Shown in pieces: positions 1-7,557 of a DNA stretch of 21,516 bases. This stretch comes from CADCTB01 sp038214685. GTDB lineage: Bacteria; Actinomycetota; Acidimicrobiia; Acidimicrobiales; AC-14. Where the stretch lies: positions 1-21,516 of the forward strand of contig JBBQRO010000049.1 of assembly GCA_038214685.1 (NCBI GenBank), given 5' to 3'. Numbering within the stretch: the first letter of the stretch is position 1; each line of letters begins with the position of its first letter. The translations under genes were made by a program, and so were the position numbers. Under the pieces are notes generated by a model. The model was not told the origin of the DNA. It made no database searches and worked only from the letters and a program-made list of their open reading frames with translations.

Positions 1-2
1 GG

Positions 3-365
3 GGCTGTCGGGTGCCGGGGTGTGACCGTGATCGCTGGCTCCATATCCATCACGTGGTGCACTGGGAGGACGGCGGGGTCTCCGACACCCATAATCTCCT
101 GGCCCTGTGCCGTCGACATCACCGGCTCCACCACCTCGGCCATCTGGGCATCGCCGGCGATGCCGACGATCCCGACGGGGTGATCTTCACCGACGGGCGG
201 GGCTGGAGACTGAACGGCTGCGGGCGACCGGTACCCCCGGGGCGGCCGGTCGAGGCCGCCGCCGGTGAGCTCGGCATCGCCACCGGGGCGTGGTCGCACC
301 CCACCGGGGAACGCCTCGAACCCGGGGCGGTCTACTTCAACGAGCCGGCGGGGCGGCCGGCGTGA
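3..365 (+). CDS. HNH endonuclease, C-terminal part of a DUF222-type protein (5' partial)
   Basis: The frame is open from the window edge and ends at TGA 363-365, so only the C-terminal 120 residues are visible. It opens with a CRVPGC zinc-type cysteine pair, followed by the HNH signature: HIHHVVHWEDGG, then DTHNLLALCRRHHRLHH. This is the layout of the HNH nuclease domain at the C-terminus of the large DUF222/HNH proteins that are multicopy in actinobacterial genomes. The tail after the nuclease domain (about residues 48-120) is low in motif content. A GTG at 12 is in frame but is not the start, because the cysteine pair lies upstream of it. The family is predicted to cut DNA; its biological role is unsettled. 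No neighbour shares its strand. Confidence 0.8.
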   Translation, partial: GCRVPGCDRDRWLHIHHVVHWEDGGVSDTHNLLALCRRHHRLHHLGHLGIAGDADDPDGVIFTDGRGWRLNGCGRPVPPGRPVEAAAGELGIATGAWSHPTGERLEPGAVYFNEPAGRPA

Positions 366-456
366 GCTGGCGACCCGGCTCGGCGTCATCTCCCGGACTG
401 AGAGGGTGTCACTCCGCCGCCGACGAACGGCGACCCGACCGAGGGTTCGACGAGCG

Positions 457-660
457 TCAACCGGCGCGGTCCGTGCGCATCTCCTCCAGGTCGCCGGCCC
501 ACCCCGAACCGCGTAGCCCACGGGCGTCATCGAGGCCCAGCGGCTCGGCGGCCAGTGTTCGGAGCGCGAAGTTGATCGCCGCCTGCTGGGTTGCCAGCTG
601 GTACCGGCCCATGACGGTGCGGCAGGCGTCCATGTCGATGTCGACGCTGATGCGGGCCAC
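457..660 (-). CDS. Orphan VapB-family type II antitoxin
   Basis: This is a 67-residue protein starting at GTG 660. The N-terminus MARISVDIDMDACRTVMGRY is the strand-turn-helix of a short DNA-binding antitoxin. It is followed by a QQAAINFALRTL helix and the toxin-wrapping tail RGSGWAGDLEEMR, a pattern characteristic of VapB antitoxins (DUF2191 type). Such proteins bind DNA as dimers and neutralise a PIN-domain RNase encoded immediately downstream. Here there is no downstream PIN gene: after the stop at 457 there are only 91 bases before the convergent HNH gene. It lies 25 bases after the pgl stop on the same strand, so it probably rides on the pentose phosphate transcript. It may be a remnant of a TA pair, or a solitary regulator acting on a distant toxin. 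Confidence 0.75.
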   Translation of the reverse strand: MARISVDIDMDACRTVMGRYQLATQQAAINFALRTLAAEPLGLDDARGLRGSGWAGDLEEMRTDRAG

Positions 661-685
661 GCGCCCAACGATGCCGGCGGGTGGC

Positions 686-1351
686 TCAGCCGGCGGCGGC
701 GGGGTCGACCAGCCAGATGACGCGGTCGGCCGTGATGCGGGTGGCGGGGATGTCGACGTCGCCCCGACGCACGGCGGCGAGAGCCTCCCGCTTCTTCTCG
801 CCCTCGACGGTGATCAGAACCAGTCGGGCCCGGGCGATGGCGGAGAACGTGAGGGTCATGCGGGGGAGCTGGTTGAGGCCGGTGGGGTCCTCGTTGAGGA
901 CCACCAGCCGGCCAGGATCGGCGTCGAGGGCGGTCGAACCCGGGAACAGCGAGGCGGTGTGGCCGTCGGGACCGAGGCCGAGGTGGACCAGGTCAAGACG
1001 CCCGGCCTGGGCCACCCGCTGTTGATAGGAGTCGGGCCCGTCCTCACACCGCATGGGGTAGACGGCGTTGGCCGCCCCCACCCGCTCGAGGAGGGAGTCG
1101 CGCCCGAGCCGCTCGTTGGAGTCGGGGTCGGTGGGAGGCACGCACCGCTCGTCGCCCCAGTAGACGTCGACCTGCCACCAGTCGATCTGGTCTCCGCCGT
1201 CGGATGCCAGGCGCTCGTAGCAACGGCGGGCCGTGCCGCCGCCGGAGAGGACGAGGGAGAACCCGTCACCCGGCCGGTGCAGGAAGGCCTCGACCACGCG
1301 CTCGGCGAACTCGCCGGCCACGTCGTCGACAGTGATCACCTCTCCGTTCAC
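686..1351 (-). CDS. pgl: 6-phosphogluconolactonase
   Basis: The enzyme hydrolyses 6-phosphogluconolactone to 6-phosphogluconate, the second step of the oxidative pentose phosphate pathway, in the cytosol. The 221-residue product has family landmarks in order: LVLSGGGTARRCYE near residue 33 (phosphate-binding loop), WWQVDVYWGDERCVPP near 58, SNERLGRDSLLE near 78, and HLGLGPDGHTASLFPGS near 123, the strongest signature. Length is normal for bacterial Pgl. The start is GTG 1351, sharing GTGA (1348-1351) with the opcA stop, so the two are translationally coupled. A longer open frame extends upstream to 2047 but only shadows opcA. The gene order zwf-opcA-pgl is classical for actinobacteria. Confidence 0.95.
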   Translation of the reverse strand: MNGEVITVDDVAGEFAERVVEAFLHRPGDGFSLVLSGGGTARRCYERLASDGGDQIDWWQVDVYWGDERCVPPTDPDSNERLGRDSLLERVGAANAVYPMRCEDGPDSYQQRVAQAGRLDLVHLGLGPDGHTASLFPGSTALDADPGRLVVLNEDPTGLNQLPRMTLTFSAIARARLVLITVEGEKKREALAAVRRGDVDIPATRITADRVIWLVDPAAAG

Positions 1352-2361
1352 ACGCCTCCCTCGGCCAGTCGGAGTTCCCGGGCGCCAGCCAGGGCCTCCT
1401 CGTAGATCTCGTCGTGGCCCACGCGGGTCAGCGCCGAGGCCAGAGCCAACGACGGCCACTGCTGGCGCATCGTGACCGTCTGTTCCAGCTGAGGCCCGTC
1501 CTCGATGTCCACGCAGGACTGGATCTCCCGCTCCGCCCCGTGCCGGGCCACCGTGAACGTTCCCTTCCGGCCGCCCGAGACGGCGTGGATGACGACCGAC
1601 ACGTGGTCGGCCCGCCTGAGCTCGACGCGCGCCGGCGGCAGGCTGAGGCGGCGCAGCAGCCAGCCGCCGAGGAGGAACCGGGGGCCGTGGTTCCCCGCCA
1701 CCTCGACCCGGTCCACCGCCTCCAGGAACGGCCGGTACAGCCCGCCCTCGAAGAGCCCGGTCAGCATGCTCCGCCACTGCTCGAGCCGCATCCACGACAG
1801 GTCGGCCACCGGTAGCCTCTTCGCCAGCGTGGCGCTGCGGGCCAAAACGTCGCCGCCGGCCTCGGCGACGGCGCGGCTGTCGACCACCACCCGGTTGGCC
1901 GCCTGCATGAGCGGGTCGCCGGGCGACGGCAGGCTGGCCGGCAGCCACACCACCAAGGGCACGTCGGGGAGGGCGAAGGGCTCGACGATGGAATCGAGGT
2001 GGTGTCGGGCCTTGCCCCGGACGCGGAGGACGACCTCCTCGAAGCACACGGCCCGGCCCTCGCGCTCGACGGCGTGCACCCAGACTGCGGCGTCAGTGGT
2101 GTTGGGGCCCTCCGGCGCAGCGTCGTCGGCGATGATGATCAGGGTGCGCGACGGGTGGCGGACGCCCAGATCGGCGATGATTCCCCGGGCGCCGACCGCC
2201 TCCCCCTCGCTGCCGACCACCGCCACCAGGGTCAGCACGCTGGTGCGCACCGCGGCCCGCCACTCGTGCCGGCGCAGGTCGGACAGGGCGTTTTCCACCT
2301 GGGCGACGGTGACGTCGTCGGACTCCCAGGACCCGATGGTGGTGATCGCCAGTTCAGGCAT
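1348..2361 (-). CDS. opcA: Glucose-6-phosphate dehydrogenase assembly protein OpcA
   Basis: The 337-residue product resembles OpcA, the protein found in cyanobacteria and actinobacteria that is needed for assembly, oligomerisation and activity of glucose-6-phosphate dehydrogenase. Recognisable stretches are RTSVLTLVAVV near residue 40, HPSRTLIIIADD near 69, HLDSIVEPFALPDVPLVVWL near 121 and ADLSWMRLEQWRSMLTGLFE near 187, the last being the most conserved OpcA segment. The tail contains DIEDGPQLEQTVTMRQQWPS. No transmembrane segment is visible. It starts with ATG 2361, six bases after the zwf stop, and its stop overlaps the pgl start by four bases. Immediate coupling to zwf fits its role as the partner of that enzyme. 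Confidence 0.93.
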   Translation of the reverse strand: MPELAITTIGSWESDDVTVAQVENALSDLRRHEWRAAVRTSVLTLVAVVGSEGEAVGARGIIADLGVRHPSRTLIIIADDAAPEGPNTTDAAVWVHAVEREGRAVCFEEVVLRVRGKARHHLDSIVEPFALPDVPLVVWLPASLPSPGDPLMQAANRVVVDSRAVAEAGGDVLARSATLAKRLPVADLSWMRLEQWRSMLTGLFEGGLYRPFLEAVDRVEVAGNHGPRFLLGGWLLRRLSLPPARVELRRADHVSVVIHAVSGGRKGTFTVARHGAEREIQSCVDIEDGPQLEQTVTMRQQWPSLALASALTRVGHDEIYEEALAGARELRLAEGGV

Positions 2362-2367
2362 GGGCGA

Positions 2368-3897
2368 TCAGGGCTTGCGCCAGCGCCGGCCGTCGCGGTC
2401 GAGGAGCGCGTCGGCCTCGGGCGGCCCCCAGGTGCCCGCTTCGTAACGGGCGAGGGGCAGGTCGCCCTCCTCGAACGCCTCGAGCACCGGGTCGGCGATC
2501 CGCCACGCCTGGGCCACCTCGTCGGAGCGGATGAAGAGGGTGGGGTCGCCCAATAGGGCGTCGAGCAGCAGGCGCTCGTAGGCCTCGGGCGTTTCCTCCA
2601 GGAACGCGGCGCCGTAGAAGAAGTCCATCGACACCGACCGGACCCGGAAGGCCTGGCCCGGTACCTTGGCGCCGAACCGCAGGGTGATGCCCTCGTCGGG
2701 CTGGATGCGCAGGACCAGGGCGTCGGGCTCGAGGCCCTCGGCCTGGCTCATGGCGAAGGGCAGGTGGGGCACCCGGTTGAACTCCATGGCCACCTCGGTG
2801 ACCCGCTTGGGCAGGTACTTGCCGGTGCGCACGTAGATGGGTACGCCAGCCCAGCGCCAGTTGTCGACCTTCAGGCGCATGGCCACGTAGGTCTCGGTCT
2901 GGCTGTGGGGGTCGACGCCCTCCTCGTCGCGGTAGCCGTGCACCTCCGACCCCTGCACCCACCCGGCCCGGTATTGGCCCCTGACGACCTCCTGGGCCAC
3001 CTGGTCGGGGCTGAGGATGTCGACGGCGCGGAGCGCCTTCACCTTCTCGTCGCGAATGCCGTCGGCGTCGAACGTGGAAGGCGGCTCCATGAGGGTCAAC
3101 GCCAGCACCTGCATGACATGGTTCTGCACGATGTCGCGCAGCGCCCCAGCCTTCTCGTAAAAGCTGCCCCGATGGCCGACGCCCAACGACTCGGCCACGG
3201 TGATCTGGACGTGGTTGACGTAACGCCGGTTCCAGATCGGCTCGAAGATGGCGTTGGCGAAGCGCAGGGCCAAGACGTTCTGCACCGTCTCCTTCCCGAG
3301 GTAATGGTCGATCCGGTACACCTGGTTCTCGTGGAACGCCTCGTGGACGGCGGCGTCGAGCTTCTCCGCGGAACGGGAGTCGCGCCCGAAAGGCTTCTCG
3401 ATGACGATGCGGACGAAGGCCTCGTCATTGGCCGGGTGGTTGAGGCCGGACGCGGCCAACCCCTGCACCACGATCGGGAAGGTGTCGGGCGGCGTGGCCA
3501 GGTAGATGAGACGGTTCTGCGCAGTGCCCCGTTGCTCGTCGATCTCGTCGAGGACTTCCTTGAGCTGCTCGAACGTCTGGGGGTCGGAGTAGTCGCCGGC
3601 TACGTACCGGAAGCCGCCCCCGGCGAAAGCCTCCCAGACGTGCTTGGCATCCTCCCCGCCACCGCCCGACTCCTCCACGGCAGCCCGCATCCGCTCATAG
3701 AACTCGGCGTCGTCCATCTCGGTGCGGGCCACGCCCACCACCGAGAAGCCCGGGGGGAGCAGCCGGCGAAGAGCCAGGTTCTCCACCGCGGGCATGAGCT
3801 TGCGGCTGGTGAGATCACCCGACGCCCCGAACACCACGAGTACCGCTGGCGGGGCGACCCGCTCCACGGTGGCCTCAGCCAGCGGGTTGTCGCTCAT
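2368..3897 (-). CDS. zwf: Glucose-6-phosphate 1-dehydrogenase
   Basis: It oxidises glucose 6-phosphate to 6-phosphogluconolactone with reduction of NADP, the committed step of the oxidative pentose phosphate pathway. The 509-residue length is normal. The Rossmann motif GASGDLTSRKL is at residues 24-34, a substrate-binding stretch IEKPFGRD at 166-173, and the catalytic signature RIDHYLGKE at 195-203 with the active histidine. The C-terminal half carries the sugar-phosphate-binding WAGVPIYVRTGKYL. The start is ATG 3897. A TAGCAT hexamer lies seven bases upstream, so zwf may have a leaderless promoter of its own as well as read-through from tal, whose stop is 25 bases away. opcA follows after six bases. 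Confidence 0.96.
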   Translation of the reverse strand: MSDNPLAEATVERVAPPAVLVVFGASGDLTSRKLMPAVENLALRRLLPPGFSVVGVARTEMDDAEFYERMRAAVEESGGGGEDAKHVWEAFAGGGFRYVAGDYSDPQTFEQLKEVLDEIDEQRGTAQNRLIYLATPPDTFPIVVQGLAASGLNHPANDEAFVRIVIEKPFGRDSRSAEKLDAAVHEAFHENQVYRIDHYLGKETVQNVLALRFANAIFEPIWNRRYVNHVQITVAESLGVGHRGSFYEKAGALRDIVQNHVMQVLALTLMEPPSTFDADGIRDEKVKALRAVDILSPDQVAQEVVRGQYRAGWVQGSEVHGYRDEEGVDPHSQTETYVAMRLKVDNWRWAGVPIYVRTGKYLPKRVTEVAMEFNRVPHLPFAMSQAEGLEPDALVLRIQPDEGITLRFGAKVPGQAFRVRSVSMDFFYGAAFLEETPEAYERLLLDALLGDPTLFIRSDEVAQAWRIADPVLEAFEEGDLPLARYEAGTWGPPEADALLDRDGRRWRKP

Positions 3898-3904
3898 CGG
3901 CCGA

Positions 3905-3910
3905 ATGCTA
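3905..3910 (-). promoter_or_regulatory. Candidate leaderless -10 element of zwf
   Basis: On the minus strand this hexamer reads TAGCAT. It ends seven bases before the zwf ATG at 3897, so transcription would begin at or next to the start codon. Purine-rich Shine-Dalgarno sequence is not evident in the remaining gap. No clear -35 box was found. Confidence 0.4.
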
Positions 3911-3922
3911 GAAGAGCGACGG

Positions 3923-5023
3923 TCAACTCGACGCGACGAGCTCGGCAGCCTTGTCCCGCAGCGCCCCCATCAGCTCGTCGAATGACTTGGCGAAGGAGGC
4001 GACGCCCTCCTCCTCGAGTGTGCGCCCGACGTCGGTCATGTCGACGCCCACCCGGGCCAGGTCGTCCATGACACGGTGGGCCTGGTCGAGGTCCTTGTTG
4101 ATGGTGCAGGCCAGCGTGCCCCGGCGCTCGAAGGCGTCGACGGTGGCGTCGGGCATGGTGTTGATCGTGTCGGGGCCGATGAGGCTGTCGACGTAAAGGG
4201 TGTCGCGATAGGCCGGGTTCTTGACCGACGTGGACGCCCACAGCGGCCGCTGCACCCGGGCTCCCTGGTCGCAGAGGGCGTCCCACCGCTCGCCCCGGAA
4301 CCGGGAGGTGAACAGTTCGTATGCCAGCTTGGCCTGGGCCACGGCGGCCTTGCCCCGCAGGGCCAGGGCCTCCCCGGTTCCTATCTTCTGGAGGCGACGG
4401 TCGACCTCGGTGTCGACCCGGCTGACGAAGAACGACGCCACGCTGTGGACCCGGCCCAGGTCCCCCTCACAGTCCTCCAGGCCCGACAGGTAGGCCTCGA
4501 TGACCTCGGCGTAGCGCTCGACGGAGAAGAGCAGCGTCACGTTGATGCTCCGGCCCTCGGCGATCATCTGCCGGACGGCCGGGATGCCCGCCGCCGTCCC
4601 CGGGATCTTGACCAGCAGGTTCGGCTGTTCGATGCGGTCGTCGAGCTGGCGGGCCGAGGCGATGGTGCCCTCGGTGTCGTTGGCCAGGCCGGGCGCCACT
4701 TCGATGGACACGAAGCCGTCGCCGCCGGCGCTCTCGTCGTAGAGCGGGCGCAGGAGGTCGAGGGCGTGGGTGACGTCGTCGATCACCAGGTCCCAGTAGG
4801 CGTCGTCGACCGACCGCTTGCGCTCCATGAGGCTGCGGAACTGATCGTCGTACTCGGCCTGGCCGGTGATGGCTTTCTGGAAGATGGTGGGGTTGGAGGT
4901 GATTCCACGGATGCCCTCGTCGATGAGGCGGGTCAGGTCACCGCTGGTGATGTAGCCCCGCTTCAGGTTGTCCAGCCACGGGCTCTGGCCCTGCTCGGAG
5001 AAGAGTCTCTGCAGTCGTGTCAT
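3923..5023 (-). CDS. tal: Transaldolase
   Basis: It transfers a dihydroxyacetone unit between sedoheptulose 7-phosphate and glyceraldehyde 3-phosphate in the non-oxidative pentose phosphate pathway. The 366-residue product matches the long actinobacterial TalB-like family that occurs beside zwf and opcA. Motifs are GITSNPTIFQKAI at 40-52, VSIEVAPGLANDT near 105 and LLVKIPGTAAG around the Schiff-base lysine K139. SINVTLLFSVERY and VASFFVSRVDTEVDRR follow. The end of the protein includes KSFDELMGALRDK. The start is ATG 5023; a longer open frame reaches 5395 but only shadows the FIST gene. TAGCGT lies seven bases before the ATG, and an AGAGGA sequence is further upstream. The gene is 43 bases downstream of the FIST stop and 25 bases before zwf. 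Confidence 0.95.
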   Translation of the reverse strand: MTRLQRLFSEQGQSPWLDNLKRGYITSGDLTRLIDEGIRGITSNPTIFQKAITGQAEYDDQFRSLMERKRSVDDAYWDLVIDDVTHALDLLRPLYDESAGGDGFVSIEVAPGLANDTEGTIASARQLDDRIEQPNLLVKIPGTAAGIPAVRQMIAEGRSINVTLLFSVERYAEVIEAYLSGLEDCEGDLGRVHSVASFFVSRVDTEVDRRLQKIGTGEALALRGKAAVAQAKLAYELFTSRFRGERWDALCDQGARVQRPLWASTSVKNPAYRDTLYVDSLIGPDTINTMPDATVDAFERRGTLACTINKDLDQAHRVMDDLARVGVDMTDVGRTLEEEGVASFAKSFDELMGALRDKAAELVASS

Positions 5024-5030
5024 GGCCGCG

Positions 5031-5036
5031 ACGCTA
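5031..5036 (-). promoter_or_regulatory. Candidate leaderless -10 element of tal
   Basis: Reads TAGCGT on the minus strand, seven bases before the tal ATG. Because the gap from the FIST gene is 43 bases, this would allow tal-zwf-opcA-pgl to be expressed independently of the TA/FIST genes upstream. The evidence is positional only. Confidence 0.4.
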
Positions 5037-5066
5037 TTCCTCTTGGGCGGGGTGCGGGACCGCGTC

Positions 5067-6221
5067 CTAGGTGGAGAGCAGAACGACCGAGGCGGTGAAG
5101 CCGTGGGCGAAGTTGCGGCCGCCGATCGGCCCGAGCTCGCCGGCGCAGAACATGCCGGCGACCGGGGCGCCGTCCAGGCTCTCGGAGACGACCATGGCGT
5201 CGTGATGGGGCTCGGGGAACAGGTGGGTGCCGCGACCGTTGCAGGTGAACACCAGGGCGGCCTGAGCCGACTTGCCGTCGACCATCCGGCGCAGGTCCTG
5301 GTCGGCCGAGGCGGCGTCGCGCACCTGGAACTGGGCCGTCGAGCCCACCTCGACGATGTCGCCCACCCGGAGGGCGCCGCTGTTGGGATCGGCACCGATC
5401 ACGTTGCGCACGAGGAAGTCGCCGGGCACGAAGTCGAGCTTGCGCTCGTCGATGACCCGGCCGATCTGCACCATCGACGCCAGCAGGTCCCGGTCGGCGT
5501 CGGACAGGGCCGCCGCGACCTCCTGCAACCGCTCGACCGCCGGGCGACCGCCCAGCTCATAGACGATGTTCTGCTCGGCCCGGGTGACGACGAGGGGGGT
5601 GCCAACCGGCCGGCACCCCTGGGAGACGACGGTGGTGACCTCCACGCCGGGGCCGAGGAAAGCGCCGACTGCGCCGGAACTGACGACCTGGTCATTGATG
5701 ACCAGCCGGTTGCCACCGGGGGCGCGCGCCGCCGAAGCCATCCCGCCCACCACCGGCATACCGGGACGGTCCTCCTCCATGCGGCGCAGGAGGTCGTCGG
5801 TGGGAAAGCTGAAGGGGTCGGGGATGAGCAGCAGGGCGCTGGCGTCGTCGGGGATGGCATCGGGCCAGCCGGTGAAGGTCAGGCCGTCGGGCGACTCGCC
5901 CACCTCCAGGTGGAAGGCGGTCACCGGGCCGGTGCGGCCGGCCCACAGGGAGATGCCCGGCCCCCGCTCGACCTCCCGCTCGCCACCCACCACCGAGATG
6001 GCTGCGCAGCCGAGCATCGCCGTCGGCCGGAGGGTGGCGTTCACCGTCGCCACGATCTCCTGAAGCTCTGATGCGTGGGCGGGCGTCACGAACACCATGG
6101 CCAGATCGGGCGGCTCGGCCGCGTCGCCCAGGGCTTCGAGGACCCGACCGACCACGTCGCCGGTGGCCACGGCGGCGTTGGGGTGCTCGGAGAGGGCGGC
6201 GGCGAACTGTCGGGAGATCAA
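5067..6221 (-). CDS. FIST-domain sensory protein (FIST N + FIST C)
   Basis: The 384-residue cytoplasmic protein shows the FIST_N plus FIST_C layout. The N-terminal half has AMVFVTPAHASELQEIVATV near residue 41, a GCAAISVVGG turn near 75, PDPFSFPTDDLLRRM near 134 and GMPVVGGMASAA near 153. The C-terminal half has GCRPVGTPLVVTRAEQN near 204, ELGGRPAVERL near 226, and ends with CNGRGTHLF, AGMFCAGELGPIGG and HGFTASVVLL, the typical FIST_C tail. The family is thought to sense small ligands such as amino acids; the ligand here is unknown and no kinase, GGDEF or chemotaxis partner is present. The start codon appears to be TTG 6221, sharing TTGA with the stop of the preceding gene. Its stop is 43 bases from tal. 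Confidence 0.88.
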   Translation of the reverse strand: MISRQFAAALSEHPNAAVATGDVVGRVLEALGDAAEPPDLAMVFVTPAHASELQEIVATVNATLRPTAMLGCAAISVVGGEREVERGPGISLWAGRTGPVTAFHLEVGESPDGLTFTGWPDAIPDDASALLLIPDPFSFPTDDLLRRMEEDRPGMPVVGGMASAARAPGGNRLVINDQVVSSGAVGAFLGPGVEVTTVVSQGCRPVGTPLVVTRAEQNIVYELGGRPAVERLQEVAAALSDADRDLLASMVQIGRVIDERKLDFVPGDFLVRNVIGADPNSGALRVGDIVEVGSTAQFQVRDAASADQDLRRMVDGKSAQAALVFTCNGRGTHLFPEPHHDAMVVSESLDGAPVAGMFCAGELGPIGGRNFAHGFTASVVLLST

Positions 6222-6610
6222 GGGGCCAGGAGGGTGAGGGGTACCACGACGGTGGAGCCCCCGGTGAGCTTCACGTGCGCCTCGATCGTGCCGTAGGTCT
6301 CATAGGTGAGCTCGCCCTTGACGAGGAGCCGGCCGAACTTCCCTGGTTGCACGCTGACCGGCTGGGCGTTGCGGGCCACTTCCTTCCCGTCGGCGTCGAG
6401 GAACTCGACCTCGAGGGTGCCGGCGCCGGTGTCGTCGGGTGGGCAGCGCACGAACACCACCAGGTGGGGGGCGATGTGCACCGGTAGGTCGCCGGTGGCG
6501 GGCAGGGAGAACATGACGCCCGTCAGGTCGAAGCGGGTCGAGGGGCCGGGAACCGAACGCTGTTCGATCCCCTCCACGAAAAGAGCGGCCACGATGTCCA
6601 TGGGCTGCAC
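6218..6610 (-). CDS. Hypothetical protein, DUF6941-like small beta-rich protein
   Basis: The 130-residue product has no signal peptide, membrane segment or catalytic motif that I can identify. It reads as a beta-sandwich: alternating hydrophobic strands (PHLVVFVRCPP, GTLEVEFLDADGKEV, GTIEAHVKLTGGSTVVVPLTL). The opening, MDIVAALFVEGIEQ, resembles DUF6941-type proteins of unknown function, but this assignment is tentative. GTG 6610 is preferred as the start because GGGGAGG lies eight bases upstream; ATG 6601 is the alternative and would stand 17 bases from that site. Its stop overlaps the FIST start by four bases, so the two proteins are probably made together. The gap to the PIN toxin stop upstream is 48 bases. 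Confidence 0.7.
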   Translation of the reverse strand: MQPMDIVAALFVEGIEQRSVPGPSTRFDLTGVMFSLPATGDLPVHIAPHLVVFVRCPPDDTGAGTLEVEFLDADGKEVARNAQPVSVQPGKFGRLLVKGELTYETYGTIEAHVKLTGGSTVVVPLTLLAP

Positions 6611-6658
6611 GCTACCGGCCTCCCCGCTCGGCGAGGAGAAGCCCGATGCAGGCTGAGG

Positions 6659-7084
6659 TCAAACGACGACGGCGTTGACTGCCACTCCGAGGTGGGCGGC
6701 GATGCGACGGAGGCCGGCGGCATCGCTGGTGAGGACGGCAACCGGGCGGCGGGCGTCCTCGATCACCGCGCCGATGTGGGCGTCGGCCACGGACACGTCG
6801 AGTGCGATCCGGATACCGGCGGCCCGGTCGGCGGACCCGCTATCGAGACCGGCATCCTCGGCCGGAAACCGGTTGATGAGGCCTGCATCACGCCGGCGAC
6901 GATCCCAGCCGGCCTCCACTCGAACGGCTGTCGGCACGACGAGGCGGACCGATCCCGCTTTGCCAAGGTTTCGGGCGGCGACGACTTCGAGGGCGGCGAG
7001 CGCCCGCCGGTGCTTGCGGTGGCACACGTCAGAGAGCGCCTGGATCGCCTCGTTGTCGAGCACGGCCGTCCGGGCCCGGTTCAC
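6659..7084 (-). CDS. PIN-domain toxin (VapC-like ribonuclease)
   Basis: The 141-residue protein has the full PIN acidic set: D10 in AVLDNEAIQAL, E57 in PTAVRVEAGW, D101 in SVADAHIGAVIED and D121 in AVLTSDAAGLRRIA. PIN toxins are Mg-dependent RNases, often cutting tRNA or rRNA; the target here cannot be predicted. The start is GTG 7084, sharing GTGA (7081-7084) with the stop of the antitoxin gene, the standard antitoxin-first arrangement. All catalytic acids are present, so the toxin looks functional. Confidence 0.85.
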   Translation of the reverse strand: MNRARTAVLDNEAIQALSDVCHRKHRRALAALEVVAARNLGKAGSVRLVVPTAVRVEAGWDRRRRDAGLINRFPAEDAGLDSGSADRAAGIRIALDVSVADAHIGAVIEDARRPVAVLTSDAAGLRRIAAHLGVAVNAVVV

Positions 7085-7482
7085 GCCGCGGCGGCCAGAC
7101 CGGCTGCATACAGCAACACCTCATCGGGCGTCGGGTCCTCGCAGAGAAGTCGGATCTCCGACGCGGCCCGACGAATGAGCTCCGGACGGTGGGCGAGGGG
7201 GTTCCCCTCCATCTCGGCCGCAACCTGAGCAATCTCCGCCAGGTCGGGCCTGACCTGGGGATGGCGGCGGTAGTGGGCGTCGAGCACGGCCCGTTGGGCC
7301 ACCGCTTCGAGGTGGTCTCGGAGTCCTCGTACGGTCAGGTCGGTCGTCGAGTTTGCCAGCCCCATTTCGGCCGCCAGGACGGCGGCGTCGCGGAGGGCAA
7401 GCGGGAGTCGTACCGAAGTACCTACCGTCTCTCCGTCTGATACGTCGAGCAAGTCGAGGAGCTGTAGGAGTCTCTGGTCCAT
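7081..7482 (-). CDS. Antitoxin of the PIN toxin, ribbon-helix-helix type
   Basis: The 133-residue product has a strand-helix-helix stretch at about residues 22-58 (TSVRLPLALRDAAVLAAEMG, then STTDLTVRGLRDHLEA), which fits a ribbon-helix-helix DNA-binding domain. The remaining 75 residues are helical and acidic and could be the toxin-binding part, making it longer than the common 70-90-residue VapB. ATG 7482 is preferred: it follows a palindromic operator and a TACGGT hexamer. A longer open frame runs to 7767 but overlaps tkt and has no coding signal. Coupling to the toxin by a four-base overlap and the palindrome at the promoter support autoregulation. The family assignment rests on pattern and context. 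Confidence 0.78.
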   Translation of the reverse strand: MDQRLLQLLDLLDVSDGETVGTSVRLPLALRDAAVLAAEMGLANSTTDLTVRGLRDHLEAVAQRAVLDAHYRRHPQVRPDLAEIAQVAAEMEGNPLAHRPELIRRAASEIRLLCEDPTPDEVLLYAAGLAAAA

Positions 7483-7488
7483 GGCCGG

Positions 7489-7494
7489 ACCGTA
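7489..7494 (-). promoter_or_regulatory. Candidate -10 element of the antitoxin-toxin operon
   Basis: Reads TACGGT on the minus strand and ends six bases before the antitoxin ATG. Its upstream half lies inside the operator palindrome (7492-7507), so a bound repressor would block RNA polymerase. No convincing -35 box is visible. Confidence 0.4.
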
Positions 7495-7510
7495 CCACCG
7501 GTGGTACCAC
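7492..7510. promoter_or_regulatory. Operator-like palindrome of the toxin-antitoxin operon
   Basis: GTACCACC followed directly by GGTGGTAC makes a perfect 16-base palindrome at 7492-7507. It overlaps a second perfect palindrome, GTGGTACCAC, at 7501-7510. The result is three copies of a GTACCAC half site: forward at 7492, reverse at 7501 and forward at 7504. Clustered short half sites next to the antitoxin start are typical of ribbon-helix-helix antitoxin operators. It also sits about 48 bases before the divergent tkt start, so it could affect tkt. Confidence 0.65.
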
Positions 7511-7544
7511 AGAACCGGGTTGAGGTAGGGCCAGAAAGAAAACA

Positions 7545-7550
7545 TAGGAT
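7545..7550 (+). promoter_or_regulatory. Candidate leaderless -10 element (or Shine-Dalgarno) of tkt
   Basis: TAGGAT ends seven bases before the tkt ATG at 7558, as expected for a leaderless transcript. The same bases contain AGGA at 7546-7549, eight bases from the ATG, which could instead act as a ribosome binding site. A TTGAGG at 7520-7525 is a possible but poorly spaced (19 bases) -35. Confidence 0.4.
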
Positions 7551-7557
7551 TGTCGCC

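Noticed and set aside
290..1405. Long plus-strand open frame opposite pgl
   Set aside because: It is antisense to pgl and the orphan vapB, has low-complexity GC-rich composition and no recognisable motif. Such shadows are expected at this GC content.
2764..4071. Long plus-strand open frame opposite zwf
   Set aside because: The minus strand clearly encodes glucose-6-phosphate dehydrogenase; the plus frame is its mirror and has no family features.
4076..6071. Plus-strand open frames opposite tal and the FIST gene
   Set aside because: They are antisense to genes with strong motifs and show no start signals or domains.
7501..7557. N-terminal extension of transketolase from GTG 7501
   Set aside because: It would run through the palindromic operator and lacks similarity; ATG 7558 has a proper upstream element.
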